Shown here piece after piece: positions 28,909 through 38,333 of a DNA stretch of 64,000 nt. The notes under the pieces were generated by a model. That model made no database searches. It was not told where the DNA came from and saw only the letters and a program-made list of their open reading frames with translations. The DNA is taken from assembly GCA_964509545.1 (NCBI GenBank), contig CAZDXQ010000002.1:120932-184931 (forward strand). The letters are read 5' to 3'. Every line of letters starts with the position of its first letter. Within the stretch, counting starts at the first letter, position 1. The DNA is from JADJWR01 sp964509545. GTDB lineage: Bacteria > Pseudomonadota > Gammaproteobacteria > Burkholderiales > Burkholderiaceae_F. Made by a program: the position numbers and the translations under genes.

Positions 28909-29415
28909 CTACTTCAGCAGGCTACGCAGCATCCAGGCGGTCTTCTCATGGATCTGCAGGCGCTGGGTCAGCAGGTCGGCGGACGATTCGTCGCCGGCCT
29001 TTTCCGCCGAAGCAAACGCCGCGCGGGCTGTGCGGGCGACGGCCTCGTGTCCCTTGACCAGTTCGTGCACCATCGCCATCGCCTCGGGCACGCCGTCGGT
29101 TTCCTCGATCGACGTCAGCCTGGCGAACGCCTTGTAGCTGCCCGGCGCCGGGTATCCGAGGGCACGGATCCTCTCGGCGATCTCGTCGAGCGCGTTCCAC
29201 AGTTCGGTGTACTGCTCCATGAACATCAGGTGCAGCGTGTTGAACATCGGCCCTTCGACGTTCCAGTGGAAGCTGTGCGTCTTCAGGTACAGGCCGTAGG
29301 TGTCGGCGAGCAGGCGCGACAATGCCTCGGCCACCTTCTCGCGGTCCTTGGCATCGATGCCGATGTCGATCGCCGGTGCGCTCACCGTCTTATCTGCCGA
29401 TTTCTTCTTCGCCAT
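28909..29415 (-). CDS. dps: Dps-family ferritin-like DNA protection protein
   Basis: This 168-residue mini-ferritin oxidises Fe(II) with peroxide and stores it in a dodecamer, shielding DNA. The ferroxidase ligands at the subunit interface are present: the His pair in KTHSFHWNVEGPMFNTLH and the Asp/Glu in LWNALDEIAERIRALG. A short Lys-rich N-terminus (MAKKKSADK) could bind DNA. It lies directly downstream of oxyR on the same strand (95-base gap), which fits OxyR-controlled dps. Confidence 0.92.
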   Translation of the reverse strand: MAKKKSADKTVSAPAIDIGIDAKDREKVAEALSRLLADTYGLYLKTHSFHWNVEGPMFNTLHLMFMEQYTELWNALDEIAERIRALGYPAPGSYKAFARLTSIEETDGVPEAMAMVHELVKGHEAVARTARAAFASAEKAGDESSADLLTQRLQIHEKTAWMLRSLLK

Positions 29416-29472
29416 GCGGCTTCTCCTTCATCGAGGTCTCACTTGGGCCGGATGTTAGCGGCCGCCCGGCGC

Positions 29473-29488
29473 ATCGACCAATTGCGAT
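29473..29488 (-). promoter_or_regulatory. Possible LysR-type operator upstream of dps
   Basis: The imperfect dyad ATCG-N8-CGAT (read on the - strand) sits about 60 bases upstream of the dps start. LysR-type regulators such as OxyR bind interrupted dyads, but the match to the known OxyR half-site ATAG-N7-CTAT is only partial. This is a weak candidate. Confidence 0.25.
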
Positions 29489-29510
29489 TTCCCAATGCCG
29501 CGATAGCCAG

Positions 29511-30455
29511 TCACAATGCCTCGGCCGGCAGTTCGAGCTTGCTCGCGCCGTGCAGCGGGCACTTGACGATGGCCTGGCGCAATGCCTCGATCGCCGGCCC
29601 GCGCGTGAAGCTCTTGCGCCAGGCGAGCACAACGCGCCGCTCCGGCACCGGCTTCCTGAAGGGCAGATAGGCGATCAGCGAATCGCGCGGCGTCTTCTCC
29701 GGGATCGACGACATCGGCAGCACCGTCACGCCGAGGCCCGATGCGACCATGTGCCGGATCGTTTCCAGCGACGAGCCCTCGAAGGTCTTCTGGATGCCCT
29801 CGGCGTCGGTCGAGAAGCGCGACAGCTCAGGGCAGACTTCGAGCACCTGGTCGCGGAAACAGTGCCCGGTGCCGAGCAGCAGCATGGTCTCCTTCTTCAG
29901 GTCGTCGGCGGAAATGGCGCGCCGCTTTGCCCAGCCATGCGCGCGCGGTACCGCGACCATGAACTGCTCGTCGTACACCGGCTGGATCATCACCCCCGAC
30001 TCGGGCAGCGGCAGCGCCATGATCGCGACGTCGATCTCGCCGTTCTTCAGCAGTTCGAGCAGCTTGACGGTGAAGTTCTCGTTCAGCAAAAGGGGCATCT
30101 GCGGCGCATCGCGCAGCAGCTGGCGGACCAGCGACGGCAGCAGGTACGGGCCGATGGTGTAGATGACGCCGACGCGCAGCGCGCCGTTCAACGGATCCTT
30201 GCCCTGCCGGGCCAGTTCCTTGACGCGCGCCGCCTCGTCGAGCACACGCTGCGCCTGAACGACGATGCGCTCGCCCGGCGGCGTCAGCGACACCTCGCTC
30301 GCGCCGCGCTCGAAAAGCACCACGCCGAGTTCGTCCTCCAGCTTCTTGATCGCCACCGACAGCGTCGGCTGGCTGACGAAGCAGGCCTCGGCAGCGCGGC
30401 CGAAATGACGCTCGCGCGCCACGGCAACGATGTACTTCAGTTCCGTCAAGGTCAT
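29511..30455 (-). CDS. oxyR: Hydrogen-peroxide-sensing LysR regulator OxyR
   Basis: This 314-residue regulator has an N-terminal winged helix (ELKYIVAVARERHFGRAAEA, then SQPTLSVAIKKLEDELG) and a substrate-binding-like sensor domain. The redox pair falls at Cys199 and Cys208 within GTGHCFRDQVLEVCPE, the same numbers as E. coli OxyR. ATG 30455 gives MTLTELKYIVA, and upstream in-frame codons are not conserved. It sits between recG (upstream, same strand) and dps (downstream); recG-oxyR adjacency is common in betaproteobacteria. Confidence 0.94.
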   Translation of the reverse strand: MTLTELKYIVAVARERHFGRAAEACFVSQPTLSVAIKKLEDELGVVLFERGASEVSLTPPGERIVVQAQRVLDEAARVKELARQGKDPLNGALRVGVIYTIGPYLLPSLVRQLLRDAPQMPLLLNENFTVKLLELLKNGEIDVAIMALPLPESGVMIQPVYDEQFMVAVPRAHGWAKRRAISADDLKKETMLLLGTGHCFRDQVLEVCPELSRFSTDAEGIQKTFEGSSLETIRHMVASGLGVTVLPMSSIPEKTPRDSLIAYLPFRKPVPERRVVLAWRKSFTRGPAIEALRQAIVKCPLHGASKLELPAEAL

Positions 30456-30542
30456 GAGCAGTGACTTGCCGTGATCACGGCGCGCTGACGCCGAGGAGGG
30501 CCGAGTGCGCGAAGGCGGCAATCATAGGCCGCGCCGCGGCCG

Positions 30543-32642
30543 TCACGCGACCAGGTACTCGGCCCGTTCGCCCAGCCAGCGCTGCACGTGCGCGGCGGCC
30601 TGCGCCGGGTTCTGCGCCAGCATGCGCAGGGCGACATCGCGCGCGCGCTCGAGCAGTTCGACGTCCCGCTCCAGGTCGGCAAAACGCAGCAGCGGCACGC
30701 CGGACTGGCGGGCACCGAGAAATTCCCCCGGGCCGCGCAATTGCAGGTCGCGGCGGGCGACCTCGAAGCCGTCGGTCGACTCGTACACGATCCTGAGCCG
30801 TTCGCGCGCCGCCTCCGACAGCGGTTCGTCGTAGAGCAGCACGCAGAAGCTTTTCTCGACGCCGCGCCCGATGCGGCCACGCAGCTGGTGCAGCTGCGCC
30901 AGGCCGAAGCGCTGCGCATGCTCGATCACCATCAGCGAGGCGTTGGGCACGTCGACGCCGACCTCGATCACGGTGGTGGCCACCAGAACGTCGATTTCGC
31001 CGGCGGCGAAGGCGCGCATCACCGCGGTCTTCTCCGCCGGCGGCAACTGGCCGTGCAGCAGGCCGAGGCGCAGTTCGGGCAGCAGCGCCCGCGTGTCCTC
31101 GTACATGCGGGTGGCCGCCGTCAGCTCGGCCGTGGACTCGTCCTCGCCCTCCTCCACCAGCGGGCAGACCCAGTAGACCTGCGCGCCGCGTGCCGCATCG
31201 GCGCGGACGCGGTCGAGGACCTCGTCGCGGCGGCCTGCCGCCACCAGCTTGGTGACGACGGGCTGCCGCCCCGGCGGCATCTCGTCGATCACCGAAACGT
31301 CGAGGTCGGCGTAGTAGCTCATCGCCAGCGTGCGCGGAATCGGCGTTGCCGACAGCATCAGCAGGTGCGGCGTGCGGCTTCCAGCGGCCGGCTGCGCGCG
31401 CAGCCGCAGCCGCTGCGCCACGCCGAATCGGTGCTGCTCGTCGACGATCGCCAGGCCGAGATTGGCGAATTCGACCGCGTCCTGGATCAGCGCATGCGTG
31501 CCGATGACCAGTTGCGCCGCGCCCGACGCGACCGCCTGCTGCGCCGCCCGCTTCTCGCCCGCCTTCAGCTTGCCGGCCAGCCAGACGACCTGCACGCCGA
31601 GTGGCGCCAGCCATTGGGCGATGCGGCCGAAGTGCTGTTCGGCGAGGATCTCGGTCGGCGCCATCAGCGCCGCCTGGAACCCGGCGTCGATCGTCTGCGC
31701 CGCGGCCAGCGCCGCCACCACCGTCTTGCCGCTGCCGACATCGCCCTGGATCAGCCGCTGCATCGGCACCGCACGTTCGAGATCGGCTTCGATCTCGCGC
31801 CAGACGCGCCGTTGCGCGCCGGTCAGCGAAAACGGCAGCGCCGCCAGCAGCCGCGCCGGAAGCGGCCCTGCCGCGCCGAGCCTCGGCGCCTCGCGTTCGG
31901 CACGCCGCGCCCGCGCCGTGCGCAGCGAGATCTGCTGCGCCAGCAACTCATCGAACTTCAGCCGGTCCCAGAGCGGACCGCGGCGCTCCGCCAGTCGCGC
32001 CGCATCGGCGCCCTGCGGCGGACGGTGCAGTCCGAGAAGCGCGTCGCGCAGCGACGGCAGGCCGAGCGGCTGCAGCAGTTCGGCGGGCACCGTTTCGGTG
32101 ATCTCGACGTCGCGCAGCGCGCGGTCGATGCGGCTGCGCAGCCAGGCCTGGTTGACGCCTTCGGTCGCCGGGTAAATCGGCGTCAGTTGCACTGGCAGCG
32201 GCGCATCGGCGCGCACCGCATGCACGCGCGGATGCACGATCTCCGCGCCCATCAGTCCGCCGCGCACCGGCCCGAAGACGCGCACGCGCCGGCCGACGGC
32301 GAGCTGCTGCCTTGTCGACGGGTAGAAATGAAAGAAGCGCAGCAACAGTTCGCCGCTGGCATCGGCCAGCCGCACCAGCAGCTGGCGGCGGCCGCGAACG
32401 GCGATCTCGCTGGCGATGACCTCGCCCTCGACCTGCTGCTCGACGCCCGGCAACAACCGTGCGATCGGCGTGACTTGCGTCTCGTCGATGTAGCGCAGCG
32501 GCAGGTGCAGCAGGAAATCCCAGTCGCGTTTCAGGCCGAGCCGCGCCAGGCGGCTCGAGCGCGATCCGCGGTCCGTCGGCGGCGATCCGGGCGACGCCGT
32601 CGATGAAACTGCCGCAGCGTCAGCAGCGGCCGACTTGCGCAA
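30543..32642 (-). CDS. recG: ATP-dependent DNA helicase RecG
   Basis: This roughly 700-residue SF2 helicase reverses stalled forks and branch-migrates junctions. The wedge domain begins LLHLPLRYIDETQVTPI. Helicase motifs are GDVGSGKTVVAALA, VDEQHRFGVAQR (DEQH box), LMLSATPIPRTLAMS and QLRGRIGRGVEKSFC. The TTG at 32642 follows GGGGAG by nine bases and gives an N-terminus of the same length as E. coli RecG, so I prefer it. An ATG at 32714 is the alternative, adding 24 low-complexity residues. Confidence 0.92.
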   Translation of the reverse strand: MRKSAAADAAAVSSTASPGSPPTDRGSRSSRLARLGLKRDWDFLLHLPLRYIDETQVTPIARLLPGVEQQVEGEVIASEIAVRGRRQLLVRLADASGELLLRFFHFYPSTRQQLAVGRRVRVFGPVRGGLMGAEIVHPRVHAVRADAPLPVQLTPIYPATEGVNQAWLRSRIDRALRDVEITETVPAELLQPLGLPSLRDALLGLHRPPQGADAARLAERRGPLWDRLKFDELLAQQISLRTARARRAEREAPRLGAAGPLPARLLAALPFSLTGAQRRVWREIEADLERAVPMQRLIQGDVGSGKTVVAALAAAQTIDAGFQAALMAPTEILAEQHFGRIAQWLAPLGVQVVWLAGKLKAGEKRAAQQAVASGAAQLVIGTHALIQDAVEFANLGLAIVDEQHRFGVAQRLRLRAQPAAGSRTPHLLMLSATPIPRTLAMSYYADLDVSVIDEMPPGRQPVVTKLVAAGRRDEVLDRVRADAARGAQVYWVCPLVEEGEDESTAELTAATRMYEDTRALLPELRLGLLHGQLPPAEKTAVMRAFAAGEIDVLVATTVIEVGVDVPNASLMVIEHAQRFGLAQLHQLRGRIGRGVEKSFCVLLYDEPLSEAARERLRIVYESTDGFEVARRDLQLRGPGEFLGARQSGVPLLRFADLERDVELLERARDVALRMLAQNPAQAAAHVQRWLGERAEYLVA

Positions 32643-32849
32643 TGCTGTCGTCTCCCCTACCGGCCGCCCGCCGTGCGTCCTGACAATCCGGCGCCGAGCC
32701 TGTGCTGCCGCCATGCCCCGGCGAACCACCGCCACGCCGATCGGCCGATCGCCGCCGAGCCGATACTGAGCGCCCCAGGGCCGGGCTGCGCCCAGCCGGC
32801 CCCCCGCCGGGGTCAATGCAACTTGGGGCGGCCCTGCGTTTCCTTGAGA

Positions 32850-33230
32850 TCACAGGACGAAGATCGCCTCGACCTCGAACGACGCCCCCTTCGGCAGGCT
32901 GGCCACGCCAATCGTCGAGCGTGCCGGGTACGGCTGCGGCACGACTTCGGTCATGATCCGGTTGACCGTCGCGAACTGTGCGAGATCGGTGAGGAAAAGC
33001 GTGAACTTCACCGCCTGCGCCAGCGTGGCGCCGGCGGCGTGCGCGACCGCCTCGAGATTCCTGAAGGCCTGCCGCGCCTGCGGCTCGAACTCGGCGCTCG
33101 CCAGTTCGCCGGTGGCCGGGTCGAGCCCGATCTGCCCTGAGGCGAATACCACCAGCCCCGTCTTCACGGCCTGCGAGTACGGCCCAATCGCCTTCGGCGC
33201 AGCCGAAGTCGACACGATCTCCTTGTTCAT
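32850..33230 (-). CDS. ridA: RidA family enamine/imine deaminase
   Basis: This 126-residue trimeric enzyme hydrolyses reactive 2-aminoacrylate-type enamines released by PLP enzymes. The catalytic Arg is present in PQPYPARSTIGVASLPKG, and VVFASGQIGLDPATGEL is the family core. ATG 33230 starts MNKEIVSTSAAPKAIGPYSQ, typical of canonical RidA. It lies upstream of recG on the same strand, with about 200 non-coding bases between them. A second RidA-family gene at 60475 lacks the Arg. Confidence 0.93.
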   Translation of the reverse strand: MNKEIVSTSAAPKAIGPYSQAVKTGLVVFASGQIGLDPATGELASAEFEPQARQAFRNLEAVAHAAGATLAQAVKFTLFLTDLAQFATVNRIMTEVVPQPYPARSTIGVASLPKGASFEVEAIFVL

Positions 33231-33749
33231 CGAAGCATGCTCCTCGTCTGGTCGCCTGCGGCCGGGACCTACCCGCCGCGGCGCAGCCAAGCTTACGCGA
33301 CCGACATTGCCGGCCCCGTTCCGACACGCCAGTGGCGGCGCAACGGCCGCAGCCCGCAAATCAGCCGCGCCCAAACGGCCTGGTGAAGCGCTGTCACCGT
33401 TCGCCCGGTTGCGGTGAGGCGCCGTTCGTTCTCCGACCGGCGGCGGCGCGCTTGCCGTCCCGATCTTGCCCATGCAGGCGCAACGTCAGCGTGCACTTGC
33501 TTCCGCGTCCACCCGACCGCGCCTTGCGCCGGGTGGCAGGAGGCGGGTGGCGTCGGGATGGCGTCGTCGAAGCGGGCGCCGTTGCCCGAAGGTTGAGACG
33601 AACGAAAGGATGATCCTCACCCGCGCGTCGCGTATTTACGGTTCGGTTCAGGCCATCCGAAGACGCGGATGCCGCATCGCCAACGCTCGATGACCGGGTG
33701 GCGCTGCGCTTGCAGCGCCTTCGGCGGCACGGATGCAAGGAGCTGGATC
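33231..33749. other. 519-base interval without a recognised gene
   Basis: This divergent region lies between ridA (- strand) and the unknown gene at 33750 (+ strand). Short open frames exist on both strands, but they are Arg-rich shadows of high-GC sequence. I found no tRNA-like fold, terminator or clear promoter. The only functional signal is AAGGAG at 33737-33742 for the next gene. Confidence 0.5.
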
Positions 33750-34724
33750 GTGGACGCCCTGACCGTTTCTTTTCATGGACTGCCCGGCGGCGCGGATGCG
33801 GCCGCACGCTCGATGCTGCGCCTGCTGTTGCCGATGCTCGGCAACCGCTGGCAGATCGCCCAGTCAGGCGACAGCGATGTCGTCATCCTCGAGGCGGATA
33901 CGCTGGCTGCGCTGCGCAGCAGCGGCGCCGCGCGCGACGACACGCTCTATGTCGTCTTCTCCCGCGACAGCGCGCTTCCGCCCGGCGCCTTCGCCACGAT
34001 CCAGCGCCCGCTGAACAGCGGGCGACTGGTCGAGATGCTCAATGCGGCGCAGGACGCGCTCGAAGAGCGCATGCTGCATCCGGCGAACACGACCTTCGCC
34101 GAGGAAGTCGCCGACGACACGCTCGAAGGCGAGAAGGAGCGCAGCACCCGCACCACGATCCGCTCCGCCATCGGCCGCGTGCTCGAAGACACGTCGATCG
34201 CGGTGGCCCTGCGTGATCTGCAGGGCGTGATGGTCGTGACGGTGCTGCCGGAGCTCGGTTATTCGACGCCGCTGCGGTCGAACGCCCTGGCCGATCTGAT
34301 CCGCATGAATGCCGAGGTCGACGTCGTCGACCTGAACGACAGCGAGCGCGTCACGCTCGGCGAGCGCCTGAAGCTCGCGCCGCTGGAGAAGCTGCAGTGG
34401 ATCTACTGGCTGGCCGGCTCGGACGGCAAGATCCGGCCGGGGCTGACCGTCAGCCATCGTTACCAGTTGCGCAAATATCCGGACTTCTCCGTGCTGCCGC
34501 ACTACCGGGGCGACGTGCGCATGGCCTCGCTGCTGAAGACGCAGGCGCTGACCGTGGGCGAACTGGCGCAGCGCGCCGGTGTGCGGCTGGAGACGGCATG
34601 CCACTTCGTCAACGCTTGCTGGGCGCTCGGCTACCTCGGCGATCCGGCCCTGCGGACGACGGCGCAGTCGGCGCCGGGGGCAGAGGCGGCTGGCTCCCCG
34701 GCAGAGCCGATGCTGGCGGGTTAG
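33750..34724 (+). CDS. Unrecognised two-domain protein upstream of the MSHA locus
   Basis: This 324-residue cytoplasmic protein starts at GTG 33750, placed by AAGGAG seven bases upstream. The N-terminal ~110 residues alternate strands and helices (LTVSFHGLPGGADAAARSML, DVVILEADTLAAL, LYVVFSRDSALPPG), resembling a receiver-like alpha/beta fold without a recognisable phospho-Asp site. The C-terminal part (KLQWIYWLAGSDGKIRPGLT; LTVGELAQRAGVRLETACHF) looks like a winged-helix or other helical DNA/protein-binding module. No family name can be given. It is 335 bases upstream of mshE on the same strand, so a regulatory link to the pilus is possible but unproven. Confidence 0.6.
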   Translation: MDALTVSFHGLPGGADAAARSMLRLLLPMLGNRWQIAQSGDSDVVILEADTLAALRSSGAARDDTLYVVFSRDSALPPGAFATIQRPLNSGRLVEMLNAAQDALEERMLHPANTTFAEEVADDTLEGEKERSTRTTIRSAIGRVLEDTSIAVALRDLQGVMVVTVLPELGYSTPLRSNALADLIRMNAEVDVVDLNDSERVTLGERLKLAPLEKLQWIYWLAGSDGKIRPGLTVSHRYQLRKYPDFSVLPHYRGDVRMASLLKTQALTVGELAQRAGVRLETACHFVNACWALGYLGDPALRTTAQSAPGAEAAGSPAEPMLAG

Positions 34725-35059
34725 CCGCCGCTGCATCCCGTCTCGCGGGCGATGCCAACGGGCAGCCGGCGTGCGCCGCGCTCGTCCGAGTGCAGAAAGC
34801 GCGACTCGCAACGCGTTGCGGCCATCACGGACATTGTTCGACCGGCGTTGCCGACGATCGACCGCCGCCAGCCCACCCGGTGAACTCCCGGCCGCCTTGA
34901 GCAGGGACTCCTGACCGGCCGAAAGTGCGGTGCGGCGGGCATTTGCGCCGTTTTCGTCCCGCAAATCGATCAATCGCGCGCCGGCCACGCCTTCCATCAT
35001 CGCTGTGCCTGGCTGGACGCGGCGCGCCGGACGCGCTGCGTCCGTATTGGAAACAGCCG
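34725..35059. other. 335-base leader region upstream of mshE
   Basis: No gene is seen. Because some pilus operons are controlled by c-di-GMP riboswitches, I looked for the GEMM core but did not find it. No strong -35/-10 pair is evident. The promoter of the mshEG block should nevertheless lie here unless the unknown gene at 33750 is cotranscribed. Confidence 0.45.
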
Positions 35060-36862
35060 ATGAAACTCGACGATCGCAAGGAGCAGGCCGCGCTGGCGGC
35101 CGCCGCTGCCGCGCCCGCGGCGGCCGATGCGCGTGGTCGGGTCCGCCTGCGGCTCGGCGACCTGCTCGTCGCCCAGCATGTTCTGACTCCCGTGCAGCTG
35201 AAGGCCGCGCTCGACGAGCAGCGCGCCAGCGGCCGCAAGCTCGGCCGCATCCTGATCGAGGACGGCATCACCGACGAGCCGACGATCGCCCGCGCGCTGG
35301 CGCAGCAGATGAAGCTCACCTACGTCGAGCTGACGCTCGACCAGGTGCAGCCCGCGGTGGCGAAGAAGCTGCCGCCGGCGCAGGCGCAGCGGCTGCGCGT
35401 GCTGCCGATCGCCGACGATGGCCGCCTGCTGCGCGTGGCCATGGCCGACCCGACCGACTACCAGGCCTTCGACGAAGCGCAGCGCCTGCTCGGCCGCGAC
35501 ATCGATGTCGTCGTCGTCACCGAAACGCGGCTGAAGGCCGTGCTCGACCGGCTGGCCAGCAACAGCGAGGAGCTGACCGGCCTGGCGCGCGAGATCCAGG
35601 AGCAGGTCGGCGCGCCGGTGGTCGATACCGCGCAGCTTTCCGCCGGCGCGGCGCCGGAGGAAGCGCCGGTGGCGCGACTGCTGCAGAAGCTGTTCGAGGA
35701 CGCGGTGCGCGCGCGCGCCTCCGACATCCACATCGAACCACAGGACGGCAGGCTCGCCATCCGCCTGCGCGTCGACGGCGCGCTGACGCTGTACACCGAG
35801 GCCGACGGCGGGATCGCGCAGGCCGTGGTGCAGCGGCTGAAACTGATCGCCGGGCTGGACATCGCCGAGCGCCGCCTGCCGCAGGACGGCCGCTTCGTCG
35901 CCCGGGTCAAGGACCACCACATCGATCTTCGCATCTCGACGATGCCCACACAGCACGGCGAGACCGCGGTGCTGCGCCTGCTGCCCACGCACATGGGCAT
36001 CCTGGCGCTGGACAAGCTCGGCATGCCGGCCGGCATCCTCGAGCGCGTGCAGGGCTTCACGCAGGAACCGCACGGCATGATGCTGGTCACCGGCCCGACC
36101 GGCTCGGGCAAGACGACGACGCTGTACGCGGTGCTGGCGGCGATGAACACGCCGGAGAACAAGATCGTCACGGTCGAGGATCCGGTCGAATACCGGCTGG
36201 CCGGCGCCAGCCAGGTTCAGGTCAACGAGAAGATCGGCCTGACCTTCGCCACCGTTCTTCGCTCGACACTGCGCCAGGACCCCGACATCGTTCTGGTCGG
36301 CGAGATGCGCGATCGCGACACCGCCGAGATCGGCCTGCGCGCGGCGATGACCGGGCACATGGTGCTGTCGACGCTGCATACGCGCGACGCCGCCTCCACG
36401 CCGATCCGGCTGCACGACATGGGCGCGGCGATGTTCCTGATCGCCACGTCGCTGCGGCTGGTGCTGGCGCAGCGGCTGGTGCGCACCGTCTGCCCGCGCT
36501 GCGCCGAGCCGTATCGCGCCACGCCGGTGGAGCACGCGTTCCTGCACGCGCACCTGCGCGCGGCTGCCGACATTGCACTGGGAGCCGATTCGCCGCTGCG
36601 CGCCGGCCGCGGCTGCGCGCACTGCAGCCACAGCGGCTACGTCGGCCGCCACGGTGTCTATGAGCTGCTCGAAGTCACGCCGCCGATGGCGCAGCTGCTG
36701 GCCGCCGGCGACACCACCGCCTACCTGACCGCGGCGCAGCGCGAGGTCGGCGTGCATTCGCTGGCCCATCACGCCTGCGCGCTGGCGCTGTCCGGCGTCA
36801 CCTCCGTGCGCGAGGCGTTGCGCACCGTCGGCCGCGGCCAGATGGGCCACGGCGCGCACTGA
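35060..36862 (+). CDS. mshE: MSHA pilus assembly ATPase MshE (GspE/PilB family)
   Basis: This 600-residue extension ATPase has an N-terminal MshEN/T2SSE-N domain (LGDLLVAQHVLTPVQLKAAL; LGRILIEDGITDEPTIARAL) of the type that binds c-di-GMP in MshE proteins. The secretion ATPase core follows: ASDIHIEPQDGRL, Walker A GPTGSGKTTTL at about 345, EDPVEYRL, DPDIVLVGEMRDRDT and TGHMVLSTLHTRDA. A tetracysteine zinc site (CPRC and CAHC) is present. ATG 35060 gives MKLDDRKEQAAL. mshG follows after eight bases. Confidence 0.9.
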   Translation: MKLDDRKEQAALAAAAAAPAAADARGRVRLRLGDLLVAQHVLTPVQLKAALDEQRASGRKLGRILIEDGITDEPTIARALAQQMKLTYVELTLDQVQPAVAKKLPPAQAQRLRVLPIADDGRLLRVAMADPTDYQAFDEAQRLLGRDIDVVVVTETRLKAVLDRLASNSEELTGLAREIQEQVGAPVVDTAQLSAGAAPEEAPVARLLQKLFEDAVRARASDIHIEPQDGRLAIRLRVDGALTLYTEADGGIAQAVVQRLKLIAGLDIAERRLPQDGRFVARVKDHHIDLRISTMPTQHGETAVLRLLPTHMGILALDKLGMPAGILERVQGFTQEPHGMMLVTGPTGSGKTTTLYAVLAAMNTPENKIVTVEDPVEYRLAGASQVQVNEKIGLTFATVLRSTLRQDPDIVLVGEMRDRDTAEIGLRAAMTGHMVLSTLHTRDAASTPIRLHDMGAAMFLIATSLRLVLAQRLVRTVCPRCAEPYRATPVEHAFLHAHLRAAADIALGADSPLRAGRGCAHCSHSGYVGRHGVYELLEVTPPMAQLLAAGDTTAYLTAAQREVGVHSLAHHACALALSGVTSVREALRTVGRGQMGHGAH

Positions 36863-36870
36863 GCGGCGGC

Positions 36871-38094
36871 ATGGCCAGCTTCAACTACGTCGCCCGCGCC
36901 GCGACCGGAGATCGCGTCGTCGGCAGCATCGAGGTCGCCGACACGAATGCACTGGCCGAAGCGCTGGCCGGACAGGGCCTGATGCTGCTGCGCGCCGAGC
37001 CGGTTTCGGCGGCCAATGCGCCGGCCGAATCGGTCGTGCGGGGCCTGTTCGAGAAGGCGGTCTCGGCGACCGAGCTGATTCTGTTCTGCCGCCAGCTGTC
37101 GACGCTGCTGAAGGCCGGCGTGCCGCTGTTGCGCGCCCTCGACGGGCTGGCCGAGTCGGCGACGCATCGCGGCTTCGCCGAGGTCCTGCGCACGATGGGC
37201 TCGGCCCTTTCGGCGGGCCGCCAGCTTTCGGCCGCGATGCAGGCGCATCCGGCGATCTTCACGCCGTTCATGATCAACAGCGTGCGCGTCGGCGAAGTGA
37301 CCGGCCGCCTGCCCGAGGCGTTCGCCGGCCTGTACCAGCAACTGAGCTTCGACAAGGAAAACCGCGAAGCAGTGGCTGGCGCGCTGCGCTATCCGGTCAT
37401 CGTCATGGCCGTGGCCGGCGCGGCGCTGGCGGCGGTGAACATCTTCGTCATCCCGGCCTTCGCCAAGGCCTACGCCAGCTTCAAGGCGCAGTTGCCGCTG
37501 CTCACGCGCCTTTTGATCGGCATATCGGACTTCTTCGTCGCCTACTGGCCGGCGATGCTGGCCGGTGTGGCCGCCGCGATCTTCGGCTTCCGCCTCTGGC
37601 TCGGCACGGCCGCCGGCCGTCGTGCCTTCGACGGCGTGCTGCTGCGCCTGCCGATCATCGGCCCGCTGCTGCACAAGGCAGCGCTGGCCCGCTTCACCAA
37701 GAGTTTCTCGATCGCGCTCGAAGCCGGCGTGCCGATCATCGATGCGCTCGACGCGGCGGTCGCCACCACCGGCAACACCACCATCGCCGAGCGCATCGGC
37801 ACGCTGCGCGCCGGCATGGAGCGCGGCGAGGCGCTGTCGCGCGCGGCACGCGCCACCGGCGCCTTTACGCCGATCGTGCTGCAGATGATCGCCGTCGGCG
37901 AGGACACCGGCGCCCTCGGCGACATGATGAACGAGGTCGCCGATCACTACGGCCGCGAGGTCGACTATGCGATCAAGTCGCTGGGCAGCCAGCTCGAGCC
38001 GCTGCTGATCATCCTTTTGGGTGGGTTCGTACTGGTGTTTGCGCTCGGCATCTTCCTGCCGATGTGGGACCTGTCGAAGGTGGCCGTTCGCTAG
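36871..38094 (+). CDS. mshG: MSHA pilus platform protein MshG (GspF/PilC family)
   Basis: This 407-residue inner-membrane protein has two GspF domains. It starts MASFNYVARAATGDRVVGSI, the usual beginning of this family. ELILFCRQLSTLLKAGVPLLRAL and ARFTKSFSIALEAGVPIIDALDAA are the two repeats, each followed by membrane segments, and the protein ends ALGIFLPMWDLSKVAVR. It anchors the ATPase MshE beneath the growing pilus. It is followed by a hairpin and then the pilin gene. Confidence 0.9.
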   Translation: MASFNYVARAATGDRVVGSIEVADTNALAEALAGQGLMLLRAEPVSAANAPAESVVRGLFEKAVSATELILFCRQLSTLLKAGVPLLRALDGLAESATHRGFAEVLRTMGSALSAGRQLSAAMQAHPAIFTPFMINSVRVGEVTGRLPEAFAGLYQQLSFDKENREAVAGALRYPVIVMAVAGAALAAVNIFVIPAFAKAYASFKAQLPLLTRLLIGISDFFVAYWPAMLAGVAAAIFGFRLWLGTAAGRRAFDGVLLRLPIIGPLLHKAALARFTKSFSIALEAGVPIIDALDAAVATTGNTTIAERIGTLRAGMERGEALSRAARATGAFTPIVLQMIAVGEDTGALGDMMNEVADHYGREVDYAIKSLGSQLEPLLIILLGGFVLVFALGIFLPMWDLSKVAVR

Positions 38095-38164
38095 CGAAAA
38101 GCGGCCGCCGATCGCCAGGCGCCGGGACAGCGGCGGAACTGGCGCCGGATCGGCCTGCTTTTCG
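38095..38164 (+). terminator. Large hairpin between mshG and the major pilin gene
   Basis: Outer arms CGAAAAGC (38095-38102) and GCTTTTCG (38157-38164) are perfectly complementary. They enclose further pairing between 38103-38123 and 38141-38155. The element starts right after the mshG stop. Its right arm carries a TTTT but no long U tract follows, so it may be a terminator/attenuator or an RNA-stabilising structure at the pilin mRNA 5' end. Confidence 0.55.
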
Positions 38165-38333
38165 GCTCATCTATCGGGCTTTGCGTAGGAAACAATGCAC
38201 CTTGCAGCGTCGGCGAACCGGGTCAAGTTCCCTGTTCACCGTCCGATGACAAACGTGCCGGATGCGGGTCCCCGACCGGGCTGGGCGTCCACCGAACAAC
38301 CGCCGCGGCCATCGCCGCCAGAAAGGAAAGTCG

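Noticed and set aside
34725..35059. Possible c-di-GMP riboswitch ahead of the MSHA genes
   Set aside because: Looked for the GEMM conserved core because some pilus operons use it; not found.
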